Positions 17,246 through 25,897 of a stretch of 64,000 nucleotides of DNA are shown here, piece by piece. The DNA is from CAWANF01 sp963783355. GTDB taxonomy: Bacteria > Bacteroidota > Rhodothermia > Balneolales > DATFMH01. The stretch is taken from assembly GCA_963783355.1 (NCBI GenBank), contig CAWANF010000002.1, positions 124,001 through 188,000 of the forward strand. The letters run 5' to 3'. Each line of letters starts with the position of its first letter. Positions within the stretch are counted from its first letter, which is position 1. Below the pieces are notes generated by a model. That model was not told where the DNA came from, made no database searches, and saw only the letters and a list, made by a program, of their open reading frames with translations. Position numbers and translations under genes: made by a program.

Positions 17246-17791
17246 ATGAAAAACAACAGAGCAATTCCAATCCTGATACTGGTTATAAGTATTATTCTTG
17301 CAGCGGCGGTTCAGACGCAGGCTCAACAGAGGAAACCAAGATCTTCAAAGTATAAAAATATGCCACGTATGGGCCAAAAAGTTGAACGTGTACCACGGGC
17401 CAACGTCATAGTAAAGCACAGGGGAATACCCTACCGCTATAAATCTGGAGTTTTTTACCGGCCACGGAACAACGCCTATTACGTGGTTCATCCTCCGATT
17501 GGGGTTCGTGTGAGAGTTTTGCCGAGTAATTACTTACGGCTGACATTTGGTCCCCGTGTCTATTTCTATTATTACGGAGCGTTTTATGAGCATCGAGGCA
17601 ACTACTATGAGACGGTAACTCCGCCCATTGGAGCACGAGTCGATGAATTACCAAACGGTTATTACCAGGTTGTAATAGACAGCAATACCTATTACGTAGT
17701 AGACGGCATTTATTATAAAGCCATATTAGACGAAAACGGGGCTGTTTGGTACGAAGTTGTAGGAATTAATACCAATGAGATCAATAACTAA
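17246..17791 (+). CDS. Exported DUF6515-like protein
   Basis: A 181-residue protein with a cleavable export signal (hydrophobic run about 8-24, then TQAQQR). The mature part begins very basic (residues 28-60, with RKPRSSKYK) and then contains two copies of a Tyr-rich module marked by HPPIGVRVRVLP and TPPIGARVDELP, each followed by beta strands rich in Tyr (YFYYYGAFY; YYVVDGIYY). This pattern is DUF6515, of unknown function. The ribosome site AAGGAT precedes the ATG. It is the first of four consecutive genes for exported proteins transcribed away from the LytS/LytTR pair; the next gene starts 11 bases after it. Confidence 0.8.
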   Translation: MKNNRAIPILILVISIILAAAVQTQAQQRKPRSSKYKNMPRMGQKVERVPRANVIVKHRGIPYRYKSGVFYRPRNNAYYVVHPPIGVRVRVLPSNYLRLTFGPRVYFYYYGAFYEHRGNYYETVTPPIGARVDELPNGYYQVVIDSNTYYVVDGIYYKAILDENGAVWYEVVGINTNEINN

Positions 17792-17802
17792 ATAAAAACA
17801 TC

Positions 17803-18165
17803 ATGAAAACTTTAAAAAGTATAGGTTTAATATTACTCCTGTTTGCAATGATCGAGCCGGCCACGGCCCAGCGACGAATGAATCCCGCTAATATGGCACA
17901 ACGCCAGCTCCAGCAAATTGAGAAAATCATTCCCTCTTTAAACCAGCAACAAAAAGATCAGCTACAAAAGATATTTACGGCGCATTCCGATTCGGTTTCT
18001 CAAGTATTCAATAACCAGTCTTTGGATCGCCAGGAACGATTTAATGAGATGCGAGCCATGAGAAGCAATTTGCAAAACCAGATTAAAACCGTTTTAACGG
18101 CTGAACAATATAAAATCTACGAAGATAATCTGGCAAAAATGAGAGAACGCCGGAGAAGAAATTGA
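17803..18165 (+). CDS. Spy/CpxP-like small periplasmic protein
   Basis: A 120-residue exported protein: signal peptide (residues 1-22, cleavage near TAQ), then an all-helical Gln/Arg/Met-rich body. SLNQQQKDQLQKIF and LTAEQYKIYEDNLAKM resemble the LTxxQ repeats of Spy/CpxP-type periplasmic chaperones and metal-stress proteins, and the chain ends in a basic cluster (RERRRRN). Length fits the family. The spacing of 11 bases from the DUF6515 gene implies a bicistronic message. A role in envelope protein folding or sensing is inferred from the fold only. Confidence 0.7.
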   Translation: MKTLKSIGLILLLFAMIEPATAQRRMNPANMAQRQLQQIEKIIPSLNQQQKDQLQKIFTAHSDSVSQVFNNQSLDRQERFNEMRAMRSNLQNQIKTVLTAEQYKIYEDNLAKMRERRRRN

Positions 18166-18181
18166 TTTTCCCATCACCAAA

Positions 18182-18218
18182 ATTCGGGGAATGTTTCGCT
18201 AATGGGGCTTCCCCGAAT
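18182..18218 (+). terminator. Hairpin after the Spy-like gene, weak terminator or attenuator
   Basis: Perfect 10-bp inverted repeat ATTCGGGGAA (18182-18191) and TTCCCCGAAT (18209-18218), loop 17 bases, followed only by TCTCTTTG rather than a T-run. It lies 17 bases after the stop codon and 108 bases before the beta-barrel gene, so it may reduce rather than stop read-through into that gene, or protect the upstream message. Confidence 0.6.
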
Positions 18219-18325
18219 CTCTTTGCCCTCTGGAATATTTATTATTTATGATTCTGCAAATGGAAATGTTAAGAGAAGATTACCAAATCAATAGTTTTAT
18301 AATGAATTAAATTAATCACATCGGA

Positions 18326-21169
18326 ATGGCTATTTACGAAAGAGTGTTTGACCCGAAAAACTATTTAAAATTATACTTTGCAGTTTTTTTTATCTTATTT
18401 GCCGCATTAAGTTATCATTCAGTTAAAGCCCAGGGTATCACCGTTTCCGGACAATTACTTGACAGTGTTACAAAAGAACCTTTGATAGGCGCCACGTTAC
18501 GTCTTCGGGATGCAAAGGACACTTCAAAAGTTATTTATACCAGTTCTGATGTTGAAGGACACTTCCTTTTTTCCAGCCTTTATCCTGTCGATTATCAACT
18601 GGTTATCACATTTGTGGGATACCATAAATGGATGAAATCGTTATCTCTTACTAACAAACCGGAAAATCTCGGTACCATTCTGATGCAGCCCGGAATAGAA
18701 TCGTTCCAGGAAATTAAGGTCGTCGGGAATATTCCTATGTCCACCGAAAAAGGTGATACAACCCAATACAATGCCCGGGCTTTTAAAACGAATTCAGATG
18801 CTTCGGCTGGAGATCTTCTCAAAAAGATACCTGGAATAACGGTTAGTAATGGAACTGTATCAGCTCAGGGCGAAACCGTTCAAAAAGTCCTGGTTGATGG
18901 CAAACCCTATTTCGGGAATGATCCGACCATTGCACTTCAAAATTTACCGGCTGATATCATTGATAAGGTCCAGGTATTTGATAAATTGAGCGATCAGGCT
19001 CAATTTACAGGCTTCAACGACGGTAATGCACAGAAAACGATCAACATCATCACTCTTCCTGATAAAAGGCATAGTCATTTCGGAAAAATTTATGCCGGTT
19101 ATGGAAGTAATTACAAAAATTCCGAAGGCGGTAATATTAACCTTTTTAACGGTGATCAGAGGATCTCGATCATAGGTTTATCAAACAATATTAACATTCA
19201 AAACTTTTCCACGCAGGATTTACTTGGCGTCATTAGCAACGTACGCCGCCGTGGACGCGGGATGGGGATGGGTCGCAGTCGAGGAGGCTTTCGCGGCGGG
19301 TTCGGATCGGGCGGACAAATGAATAATTTCCTGGTGGGACAACAAAATGGTATTACATCAACACATTCGTTCGGAGTCAATTACAATGATAATTGGGGAA
19401 GAAAAATCAAAGTGAACGGAAGTTACTTTTTCAACATGTCGAATAATGTCAATGATCAGCTTACGAACAGAACTTATTTCCTCCAGAATAATGCGAATCA
19501 ATATTATACAGAAAACAATTCCACAAATAGTGATAATTATAATAACCGATTGAATATGCGCATTATTTATACCCCAGACAGAAGCAACTCTGTGATATAT
19601 GTTCCAAGATTTAATTTTCAGAATTTTAAATCTTCTAATGATTTGAATGGTTTCAATTATCTAAATCCTGCGGATTCATTAAGCCGTACCCTGAATAATT
19701 ATAGCTCAAAAAATCAGGGATATGATTTATCGAATGAATTGCTAATCCGGCACCGTTTTATAAAACGAGGCCGAACCCTGTCATTAAATCTACAGTCGGA
19801 TTTGCAAAAAAATGATGGCACCAACTTTCAGGATGCTTATAACTTATTCTATCAACCCTCAAATAGTGCTTTGAGTGATACATTGAATCAGCGTCCCATT
19901 CTAAATTCAAATGGCTATAATGTTTCATCAAATTTAGTGTATACCGAGCCGATCGTTCTCGGAAGCCAGCTAGAGGTAAGATATAACATAGCTTACAGGC
20001 AAAGCCACTCAAACAAAGAAACCTATAATTACGATTTTACAGTTCAGAAGTATGCCCTGCTCGATACGACGCTGTCTAATACCTTTAAAAATAATTACCT
20101 GACTAATACAGGCGGACTGGCTTACCGTCACCGCGACCGTGGATTCTTTTATACTATTGGCATCGATTACCAGAATGCCAGCCTGATCAATAATCAAACA
20201 TATCCATTTGGGAATCATTTAACGAAGACATTTCAGAGTTTTCTTCCCAATGCAATGCTCATGTACCGAATCAACCAGAATACCAATTTGAGATTCTTCT
20301 TCCGTACAAGAACCAGCGCACCATCCATCAATCAATTGCAAAATGTAACTGATAATACAAATCCACTGCAACTGACATCTGGAAACCCAAATTTGAAAGA
20401 AGAAACGAGTGATGTACTCATAACTCGTTTTTCACATTCTAATGCCAAACATTCGGGCACATTCTTCGCTATGTTGTTTTTAACAAAAACCCAAAACTAC
20501 ATCGCAAATAATATAATAATTGCCGGAAAAGATACGACCCTTTCAAATGGAACTGTTCTGAACCAAGGTTCTCAATTTTCTCAACCCGTCAATCTAAGTG
20601 GGTACTGGAATTTCAGAACTTTTTTGAATTATGGATTTCCCATCCATTTTCTGTATTCTAATTTGAATATTAATTCCGGGTTTACTTTCACCAGCACGCC
20701 TGGGATCATCAATAACACAACCAATATATCCAACGAATACAACTTCACAGAAGGTTTAGTTTTAGGCAGCAATATCAGCAAAAAAATAGACTTCACCATT
20801 GGGTATAACGCGAATTTCGATCAGCTTGTGAATCAGATACAGCCCAATTTGAATAACCATTATTTCTATCAAACTGTTAACCTGGAATTAAGTTTAATAT
20901 TCTGGCATGGCCTGGTATTTCGAAATGACTTAATTCAGCAGCTATATTCGGGCTTGTCAAGCAACAACAATCAATCGTATTACTTATGGAATATGGCCCT
21001 TGGCAAAAAGATATTTAAAAATCATCGTGGAGAACTCGCGTTATCAGCTTATGATATTTTGAAACAAAACAGCAGTTTCAACAGAACCGTAACCAATACG
21101 TATCTTGAAGATCAAACGAACCAGGTATTAACCCGATATTTCTTATTAACATTCACATACAAAATTTAA
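18326..21169 (+). CDS. Outer-membrane beta-barrel protein with carboxypeptidase-like and plug domains
   Basis: A 947-residue outer-membrane protein. Order: signal peptide (to about residue 36), carboxypeptidase regulatory-like domain (about 40-120; VSGQLLDSVTKEPLIGATLRLRD), plug region (about 125-235; GDLLKKIPGITVSNGTV, VLVDGKPYFGNDP), then a 22-strand-type barrel of the OMP_b-brl_3 family ending in a C-terminal aromatic strand. Within the barrel at about residues 305-330 is an extended Arg/Gly/Met-rich loop (RGRGMGMGRSRGGFRGGFGS), unlike the Asn/Ser-rich remainder. It may take up a ligand with TonB energy or act as an adhesin-like barrel; no SusD partner follows. The stop is one base before the next gene. 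Confidence 0.85.
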   Translation: MAIYERVFDPKNYLKLYFAVFFILFAALSYHSVKAQGITVSGQLLDSVTKEPLIGATLRLRDAKDTSKVIYTSSDVEGHFLFSSLYPVDYQLVITFVGYHKWMKSLSLTNKPENLGTILMQPGIESFQEIKVVGNIPMSTEKGDTTQYNARAFKTNSDASAGDLLKKIPGITVSNGTVSAQGETVQKVLVDGKPYFGNDPTIALQNLPADIIDKVQVFDKLSDQAQFTGFNDGNAQKTINIITLPDKRHSHFGKIYAGYGSNYKNSEGGNINLFNGDQRISIIGLSNNINIQNFSTQDLLGVISNVRRRGRGMGMGRSRGGFRGGFGSGGQMNNFLVGQQNGITSTHSFGVNYNDNWGRKIKVNGSYFFNMSNNVNDQLTNRTYFLQNNANQYYTENNSTNSDNYNNRLNMRIIYTPDRSNSVIYVPRFNFQNFKSSNDLNGFNYLNPADSLSRTLNNYSSKNQGYDLSNELLIRHRFIKRGRTLSLNLQSDLQKNDGTNFQDAYNLFYQPSNSALSDTLNQRPILNSNGYNVSSNLVYTEPIVLGSQLEVRYNIAYRQSHSNKETYNYDFTVQKYALLDTTLSNTFKNNYLTNTGGLAYRHRDRGFFYTIGIDYQNASLINNQTYPFGNHLTKTFQSFLPNAMLMYRINQNTNLRFFFRTRTSAPSINQLQNVTDNTNPLQLTSGNPNLKEETSDVLITRFSHSNAKHSGTFFAMLFLTKTQNYIANNIIIAGKDTTLSNGTVLNQGSQFSQPVNLSGYWNFRTFLNYGFPIHFLYSNLNINSGFTFTSTPGIINNTTNISNEYNFTEGLVLGSNISKKIDFTIGYNANFDQLVNQIQPNLNNHYFYQTVNLELSLIFWHGLVFRNDLIQQLYSGLSSNNNQSYYLWNMALGKKIFKNHRGELALSAYDILKQNSSFNRTVTNTYLEDQTNQVLTRYFLLTFTYKI

Positions 21170-21170
21170 A

Positions 21171-21989
21171 ATGACATTTAGATTCTTTTATTCGGCGAAC
21201 AAAATTTTTATTTCATTTTTTACTATCTCTGCAATTGTTGTCGCTTGTGCCAAACTGCCGGTAACACAATCGTTCTGGAACCAGTCAATATTAAATAAAC
21301 CGACGAGTTATACCGGATTTGATAAAGATTCCGGTATTCGATACACCATCGCTAACGACAGCACCCATTTATTTGTCTACCTCGACACAGATAACCGAAT
21401 GGCTGAAGGAACATTATTGAGGCAGGGCCTGATTATTTATTTCGATACGACCGGCAAAAAACACAGAGATTGCTATTTCCAATACCCCTATCATTCCGGC
21501 GACAGAAGTGATTTCAGGACAATGATGCGCCCGCAACACGGCCAAATGGAACCCGGTGAACGAAACAGGCTTCGTAATTTTAAATCTCCAACTATGGCCT
21601 ACTGGCATAATGGCTCAGACGATTTTACGATTAATTCGGCCATGCTTCACACTCCTTTTAAATACAGCATTCAAATTGATTCACTCGGTTTTTTAAACTA
21701 CAGAGTTAGCATACCACTCCATGAAATATCCAAAGGTGGTTATAAAAGCCTCAATAATCTTTCTATTGGCATACAATTAAAAACGGACACAGGGCGATCT
21801 TCTCGATTCCGTTCCGGCGGTTTCAGGGGAAATTTTGGCGGCCGTGAAAGCGGCGAGTTTGGAGAACGTGGCGAAGGTGGCCGACGAGGAGGTTACGGTG
21901 AACGTGATGGAGATAACGAGAACAGACAACGGGCTTCACCATTAAATGTTGAAATATGGTTATCTACAAAGTTAGCAAAGTCGTTTTAA
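21171..21989 (+). CDS. Lipoprotein with an RGG/RG-rich C-terminal segment, function unknown
   Basis: A 272-residue putative lipoprotein. The N-terminal hydrophobic stretch ends in IVVAC (lipobox, Cys at about residue 26). The middle (about 40-200) looks like an all-beta domain with TNYD-type turns (YIFVYLDTD-like strands, here HLFVYLDTDNRM). Residues about 205-250 are strongly Arg/Gly-rich (FRSGGFRGNFGGRESGEFGE, then RRGGYGERDG). This mirrors the RGG loop in the adjacent outer-membrane barrel, suggesting co-evolved partners or a shared ligand. It begins one base after the barrel stop, so the two form a transcription and translation unit. I do not recognise the family. Confidence 0.72.
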   Translation: MTFRFFYSANKIFISFFTISAIVVACAKLPVTQSFWNQSILNKPTSYTGFDKDSGIRYTIANDSTHLFVYLDTDNRMAEGTLLRQGLIIYFDTTGKKHRDCYFQYPYHSGDRSDFRTMMRPQHGQMEPGERNRLRNFKSPTMAYWHNGSDDFTINSAMLHTPFKYSIQIDSLGFLNYRVSIPLHEISKGGYKSLNNLSIGIQLKTDTGRSSRFRSGGFRGNFGGRESGEFGERGEGGRRGGYGERDGDNENRQRASPLNVEIWLSTKLAKSF

Positions 21990-22194
21990 ATCGTTTTTTT
22001 TAATGAGTCAATATCAATGCTAATGTAATATATTAAGCTAAAAACTTTCTTTACAGCATTCCCTATCTACTTTTCTTATATTGCTTAATTGGCAATAATA
22101 TTTATTGTGATTCGTAAATATATTAATCTATAATAAAGAGCGCGTAAAGTAATAATTATTATAGAATGTCTGCTTATTAATCAGTATTTGTTTG

Positions 22195-22776
22195 ATGTTT
22201 AAATTATCTCTGACGTCGATAATCAGTCTCTACGGTTATCCGGCCCTTTTTATTGGCACTTTTTTAGAAGGTGAAACGATTCTAGTTATTGCGGGTTTCC
22301 TTGCTCATAAAGGTATCCTGTTCCTGCCGTGGGTCATTTTATTTGCATTCCTGGGTTCATTTGCCGGAGATCAGCTATTTTTCTTTATCGGAAGAAAAAA
22401 GGGAATCTCTTTTTTTGAAAAAAGAGAAAACTGGAAACCAAAGATTGAAAAAGCCAGCCGGTTAATTGAAAAATACAATACCTGGCTTATCGTCGGTTTT
22501 CGATTTTTGTATGGAGTTCGCACCGTCACACCTTTTATGATTGGGACTACCACGGTACCCGTAAAACGTTTTTTCATACTCAATATGATTGGAGCTATAA
22601 TCTGGGCGATTGCCGTTGGTTTTCTCGGATACCTTTTCGGGCGTGTATTTGAAGATGTACTCGGAAATATCAAGCAATTTGAATTATGGGGCATTGTGGC
22701 TATGATTGCAATTGCGGGACTTATTAAATTATATCAACATTTCAGCAACCGAAAATCGACCGTTGAACAGGACTGA
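22195..22776 (+). CDS. DedA-family membrane protein
   Basis: A 193-residue polytopic membrane protein of the DedA (SNARE-associated) family, linked to lipid scrambling and envelope homeostasis. Seen: ALFIGTFLEGETILVIAGFLAHKG near the N-terminus (given here as FLEGETILVIAGFLA), FAGDQLFFFIGRKKG, and FRFLYGVRTVTPFMIG, the conserved Arg-containing region. The ATG at 22195 is preferred over the TTG one codon upstream. It is 41 bases ahead of the flavoprotein gene on the same strand and may be co-transcribed with it. Which member of the family it corresponds to cannot be told. Confidence 0.85.
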   Translation: MFKLSLTSIISLYGYPALFIGTFLEGETILVIAGFLAHKGILFLPWVILFAFLGSFAGDQLFFFIGRKKGISFFEKRENWKPKIEKASRLIEKYNTWLIVGFRFLYGVRTVTPFMIGTTTVPVKRFFILNMIGAIIWAIAVGFLGYLFGRVFEDVLGNIKQFELWGIVAMIAIAGLIKLYQHFSNRKSTVEQD

Positions 22777-22817
22777 TATAAAATAATTCACCTTTCACCT
22801 GCCTTTTTCACTCATTC

Positions 22818-24047
22818 ATGGTTACGGAACATTCGGACGTTACGATTATCGGTGCAGGAGCAGCCGGACTGATGGCTGGAATATGGGCGGGCCGAACCAA
22901 TCCGAATCGCAGAATCGTTGTTTTAGACGGTGCAAAAAAACCCGGGGCTAAAATTCTTGTTTCAGGAGGTGGACGCTGTAATGTCACACATTACAGCGTC
23001 AATGCAAATGATTATGCCGGCTCATCCAAAAATGCGATTCGAAATGTACTGCGCCATTTCGATGTGAAAGACACTATTACTTTCTTTGAGGATTTGGGAA
23101 TAACGCTAAAAAAAGAAGAAACCGGCAAACTATTTCCGACAAATGATAAAGCACAGTCCGTTTTGAATGCTTTATTAGCTGAAGCTACACGGAATAGTGT
23201 CGAACTATTATATCCTCGCAGGGTAACCACGATAGAACGAAATTCTAATCGTTTTGAAATTAAAGGCGAATGGGGTAAAATATTTTCTAATAAATTGATT
23301 CTGGCAACTGGTGGTAAGAGCCTGCCCAAAACCGGCTCAGACGGACTTGGGTTCTCCTTTGCAAAATCACTCGGGCATTCCATTTCTGATTTTATATTTC
23401 CGGCTCTTGTGCCTCTAAAACTTGATGAACAATTTTTTATTAGTGAACTAAGTGGTATTACACTTCCTCTGACTCTCACACTGCATTCTGGTACAGGTAA
23501 AATTCTTATTTCATTTACCGATTCTACGCTTTGTACTCATTTCGGCCTTTCCGGCCCTTCTGTTTTGAATATCAGTCGATACTACATCGGTTCCCTGCAT
23601 TCAGATCCTCAATCATTCATTACAGTCAATTGGTTGCCAGGATATTCAACTGACACATTGAATGATTCGTTGATACATCTTGGTTCTACTTCGGTATCAA
23701 AATTTCTACAATCATACTTACCAGACCGTCTGGTTCAGGCATTAATGAATTTTCTTAACATGGAATTGAAGACAAAAGGCAGTGAACTGACAAAAGAAAA
23801 CCGAAAAAAACTAGTTACTGCCCTGACGAATTTAAAATTACCAATTACAGGGAATCGTGGGTTCAAATACGCTGAAGTCACGGCCGGTGGTGTCCCTTTA
23901 AACGAGATAAATATCAAGACGATGGAATCGAGAATACAACCCGGATTATTTTTCTGTGGTGAGATATTGGACGTTGATGGAAGAATCGGAGGATTCAACT
24001 TTCAGTGGGCCTGGTCCAGCGGGTACACAGCAGGAATATCGGTTTAA
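22818..24047 (+). CDS. BaiN/HI0933-family NAD(P)/FAD-dependent oxidoreductase
   Basis: A 409-residue flavoprotein. The N-terminal dinucleotide-binding motif is VTIIGAGAAGLMAGIWAG (about residues 8-25), then the family hallmark VSGGGRCNVTH, a central insert domain, LATGGKSLPKTGSDGLG, and the C-terminal FCGEILDVDGRIGGFNFQWAWSSG that completes FAD binding (here FQWAWSSGYTAG). This is the YhiN/HI0933 group; physiological substrates are mostly unknown, and the BaiN name comes from bile-acid work that need not apply here. No adjacent pathway genes help. Confidence 0.88.
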   Translation: MVTEHSDVTIIGAGAAGLMAGIWAGRTNPNRRIVVLDGAKKPGAKILVSGGGRCNVTHYSVNANDYAGSSKNAIRNVLRHFDVKDTITFFEDLGITLKKEETGKLFPTNDKAQSVLNALLAEATRNSVELLYPRRVTTIERNSNRFEIKGEWGKIFSNKLILATGGKSLPKTGSDGLGFSFAKSLGHSISDFIFPALVPLKLDEQFFISELSGITLPLTLTLHSGTGKILISFTDSTLCTHFGLSGPSVLNISRYYIGSLHSDPQSFITVNWLPGYSTDTLNDSLIHLGSTSVSKFLQSYLPDRLVQALMNFLNMELKTKGSELTKENRKKLVTALTNLKLPITGNRGFKYAEVTAGGVPLNEINIKTMESRIQPGLFFCGEILDVDGRIGGFNFQWAWSSGYTAGISV

Positions 24048-24083
24048 ACAAACATTTTTATATTCTCTTTAAAAAAATTTAAC

Positions 24084-24151
24084 CCTGTTTGAACAGGATT
24101 ATCAGTCAAGCCGCCATCCTTTTACTTTACAATACTTTATATTGAAAGTAT
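24084..24151. promoter_or_regulatory. Two palindromes upstream of the peroxiredoxin gene
   Basis: CCTGTT-TG-AACAGG at 24084-24097 is a perfect 14-base palindrome. ATACTTT-ATATTG-AAAGTAT at 24132-24151 is a perfect 7-base inverted repeat with a 6-base spacer. Both are in the 138-base gap before the peroxiredoxin. They look like regulator binding sites; neither matches a PerR box well, so the regulator is unknown. Confidence 0.5.
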
Positions 24152-24185
24152 ATGTTTATTTTCAATCATCAAGAGAGGATATTTT

Positions 24186-24842
24186 ATGGAAAATACGGAG
24201 TCCAAAACCCAATCATTGGCACTTCCCAGGTTAAATGAACGAGCACCCGATTTTGAAGCAAACACCACCCAAGGAATTAAGAAATTATCAGATTACAGGG
24301 GAAAATGGTTAATACTATTTTCACATCCTGCTGATTTTACGCCGGTTTGTACCACGGAATTTATGGCTTTTGCTAAACATTATGATGATTTCAAATCCTT
24401 GAATTGTGAATTATTGGGATTATCCATCGACAGCACCTTTTCACACCTCGCATGGATTCGAAACATCAAGGAAAAATTCGGAGTACAAATTCCCTTCCCA
24501 GTTATAGAAGATATTTCCATGAAAGTAGCTCATGCTTACGGAATGATCATGCCCGGAGCAAGTGAAACATCAACGGTCCGAACAACATTCGTCATAGATG
24601 ATAAAAGTTATATGCGGGCTATGGTTTACTATCCTCTGTCTAACGGACGTTCTATTCCTGAATTTCTGAGATTACTTAAAGCATTGCAAACCACCGATAA
24701 ATACGAAGTAGCAACTCCTGAAGGCTGGCAGCCCGGAGACAAAGTTATCGTTCCACCTCCAAAGACAGCCGAGGGAGCTGATAAAAGAGTTAAGGAGAAT
24801 TATGAGTGTGTTGACTGGTATTTTTGCAAGAAGGAACTCTAA
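24186..24842 (+). CDS. 1-Cys-type peroxiredoxin (Prx6 family)
   Basis: A 218-residue thiol peroxidase that reduces H2O2, organic hydroperoxides or peroxynitrite. The peroxidatic cysteine is C55 in HPADFTPVCTTEF. The extended C-terminal domain typical of the Prx6 group is present, with EGWQPGDKVIVPPP. Two further cysteines occur near the C-terminus (C208 and C214 in YECVDWYFCKKEL) and could resolve the disulphide, as in archaeal homologues. A ribosome site (AGAGAGG) precedes the ATG. Probably a single-gene unit, with candidate operators immediately upstream. Confidence 0.93.
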   Translation: MENTESKTQSLALPRLNERAPDFEANTTQGIKKLSDYRGKWLILFSHPADFTPVCTTEFMAFAKHYDDFKSLNCELLGLSIDSTFSHLAWIRNIKEKFGVQIPFPVIEDISMKVAHAYGMIMPGASETSTVRTTFVIDDKSYMRAMVYYPLSNGRSIPEFLRLLKALQTTDKYEVATPEGWQPGDKVIVPPPKTAEGADKRVKENYECVDWYFCKKEL

Positions 24843-24940
24843 TAAACTGGTATCTAAATAATTAATTGTATGCTATTGGGATGCATGATATACTGTTTTA
24901 TATAAGCATCACTGAGCACTAATAATCAAGGGAGTAGAAT

Positions 24941-25711
24941 ATGAACAGAATACAAGGTAAAGTAGCCCTTGTTACGGGCGGAGCACTCGGATTAGGCAAA
25001 GCACAAGCCCTGCTATTGGCTTCCGAAGGAGCTAAAATTGTCGTAACAGATGTTAAGGAAACGGACGGACAAGAAGTCGTTGATGAGATAAAATCAAAAA
25101 AGGGCAGCGCTATTTTCATAAAACACGACGTCGCTGATGAAAATGATTGGAAAAAGGTCATGGAGAGCGCCGTTGAAAAATACGGAAAAGTCGATATCCT
25201 CGTGAATAATGCCGGAGTCGCACTGGCAAAAAACGTCGAAGATACGACCCTGGAAGAATGGCGCTGGTTAATGAGTATCAATCTCGACGGTGTTTATCTC
25301 GGAACCAAATATGGCATTCTATCCATGAAAAAGACCGGCGGCGGATCCATAGTCAATCTATCTTCGATAGAGGGACTGATTGGCGATCCTAATCTCGCTG
25401 CTTATAACGCGAGCAAAGGTGGCGTTCGTATTTTTACTAAATCCGCGGCTTTGTATTGTGCACAAAAGGGATACAACATCCGGATTAATTCTGTCCACCC
25501 GGGATACATATGGACGCCCATGGTCGAAAATTTCCTGAAATCGCAGGGAGACGTAGAAAAAGGCCGTAAAGCGCTCGATCAACTTCATCCTATCGGACAC
25601 GTTGGGGAACCTTATGATATCGCTTATGGCGTCCTTTACCTGGCTTCTGAAGAATCCAAGTTTGTCACGGGTACAGAACTTGTCATTGATGGCGGATATA
25701 CCGCTCAATAA
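24941..25711 (+). CDS. Short-chain dehydrogenase/reductase (SDR)
   Basis: A 256-residue classical SDR: NAD(P) motif TGGALGLGKA (about 12-21; the usual third Gly is Leu-Gly here), NNAG (89-92), and catalytic Ser141/142, Tyr155 and Lys159 (LSSIEG and YNASKGG). D37 after the second beta strand favours NAD(H). The closest resemblance is to alcohol or cyclopentanol dehydrogenase-like SDRs, but the substrate is not predictable. The ribosome site is AAGGGAG; the gene is followed by its own terminator. Confidence 0.88.
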   Translation: MNRIQGKVALVTGGALGLGKAQALLLASEGAKIVVTDVKETDGQEVVDEIKSKKGSAIFIKHDVADENDWKKVMESAVEKYGKVDILVNNAGVALAKNVEDTTLEEWRWLMSINLDGVYLGTKYGILSMKKTGGGSIVNLSSIEGLIGDPNLAAYNASKGGVRIFTKSAALYCAQKGYNIRINSVHPGYIWTPMVENFLKSQGDVEKGRKALDQLHPIGHVGEPYDIAYGVLYLASEESKFVTGTELVIDGGYTAQ

Positions 25712-25734
25712 CGACACATGATAATCAAATAAAT

Positions 25735-25764
25735 AAAACGCCGGTAAATACTATCGGCGTTTTT
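25735..25764 (+). terminator. Rho-independent terminator after the SDR gene
   Basis: AAAACGCCG (25735-25743) and CGGCGTTTT (25755-25763), 9 bp perfect, 11-base loop, T-run to 25764. Confidence 0.88.
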
Positions 25765-25897
25765 GGTTTAAAAAGTCTATTTTACATCGAAATTATTCTA
25801 CTTAAAATATTAATCCAACGAACTATAGCTAATTGAGTCGGGGCACATAAATTCACACATCCCCCGGCACGAAAAAAATTAAATTATCACACATCAG

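Noticed and set aside
23012..23479. 155-residue minus-strand frame inside the BaiN-like gene
   Set aside because: Antisense shadow of a clear flavoprotein without its own start signals.
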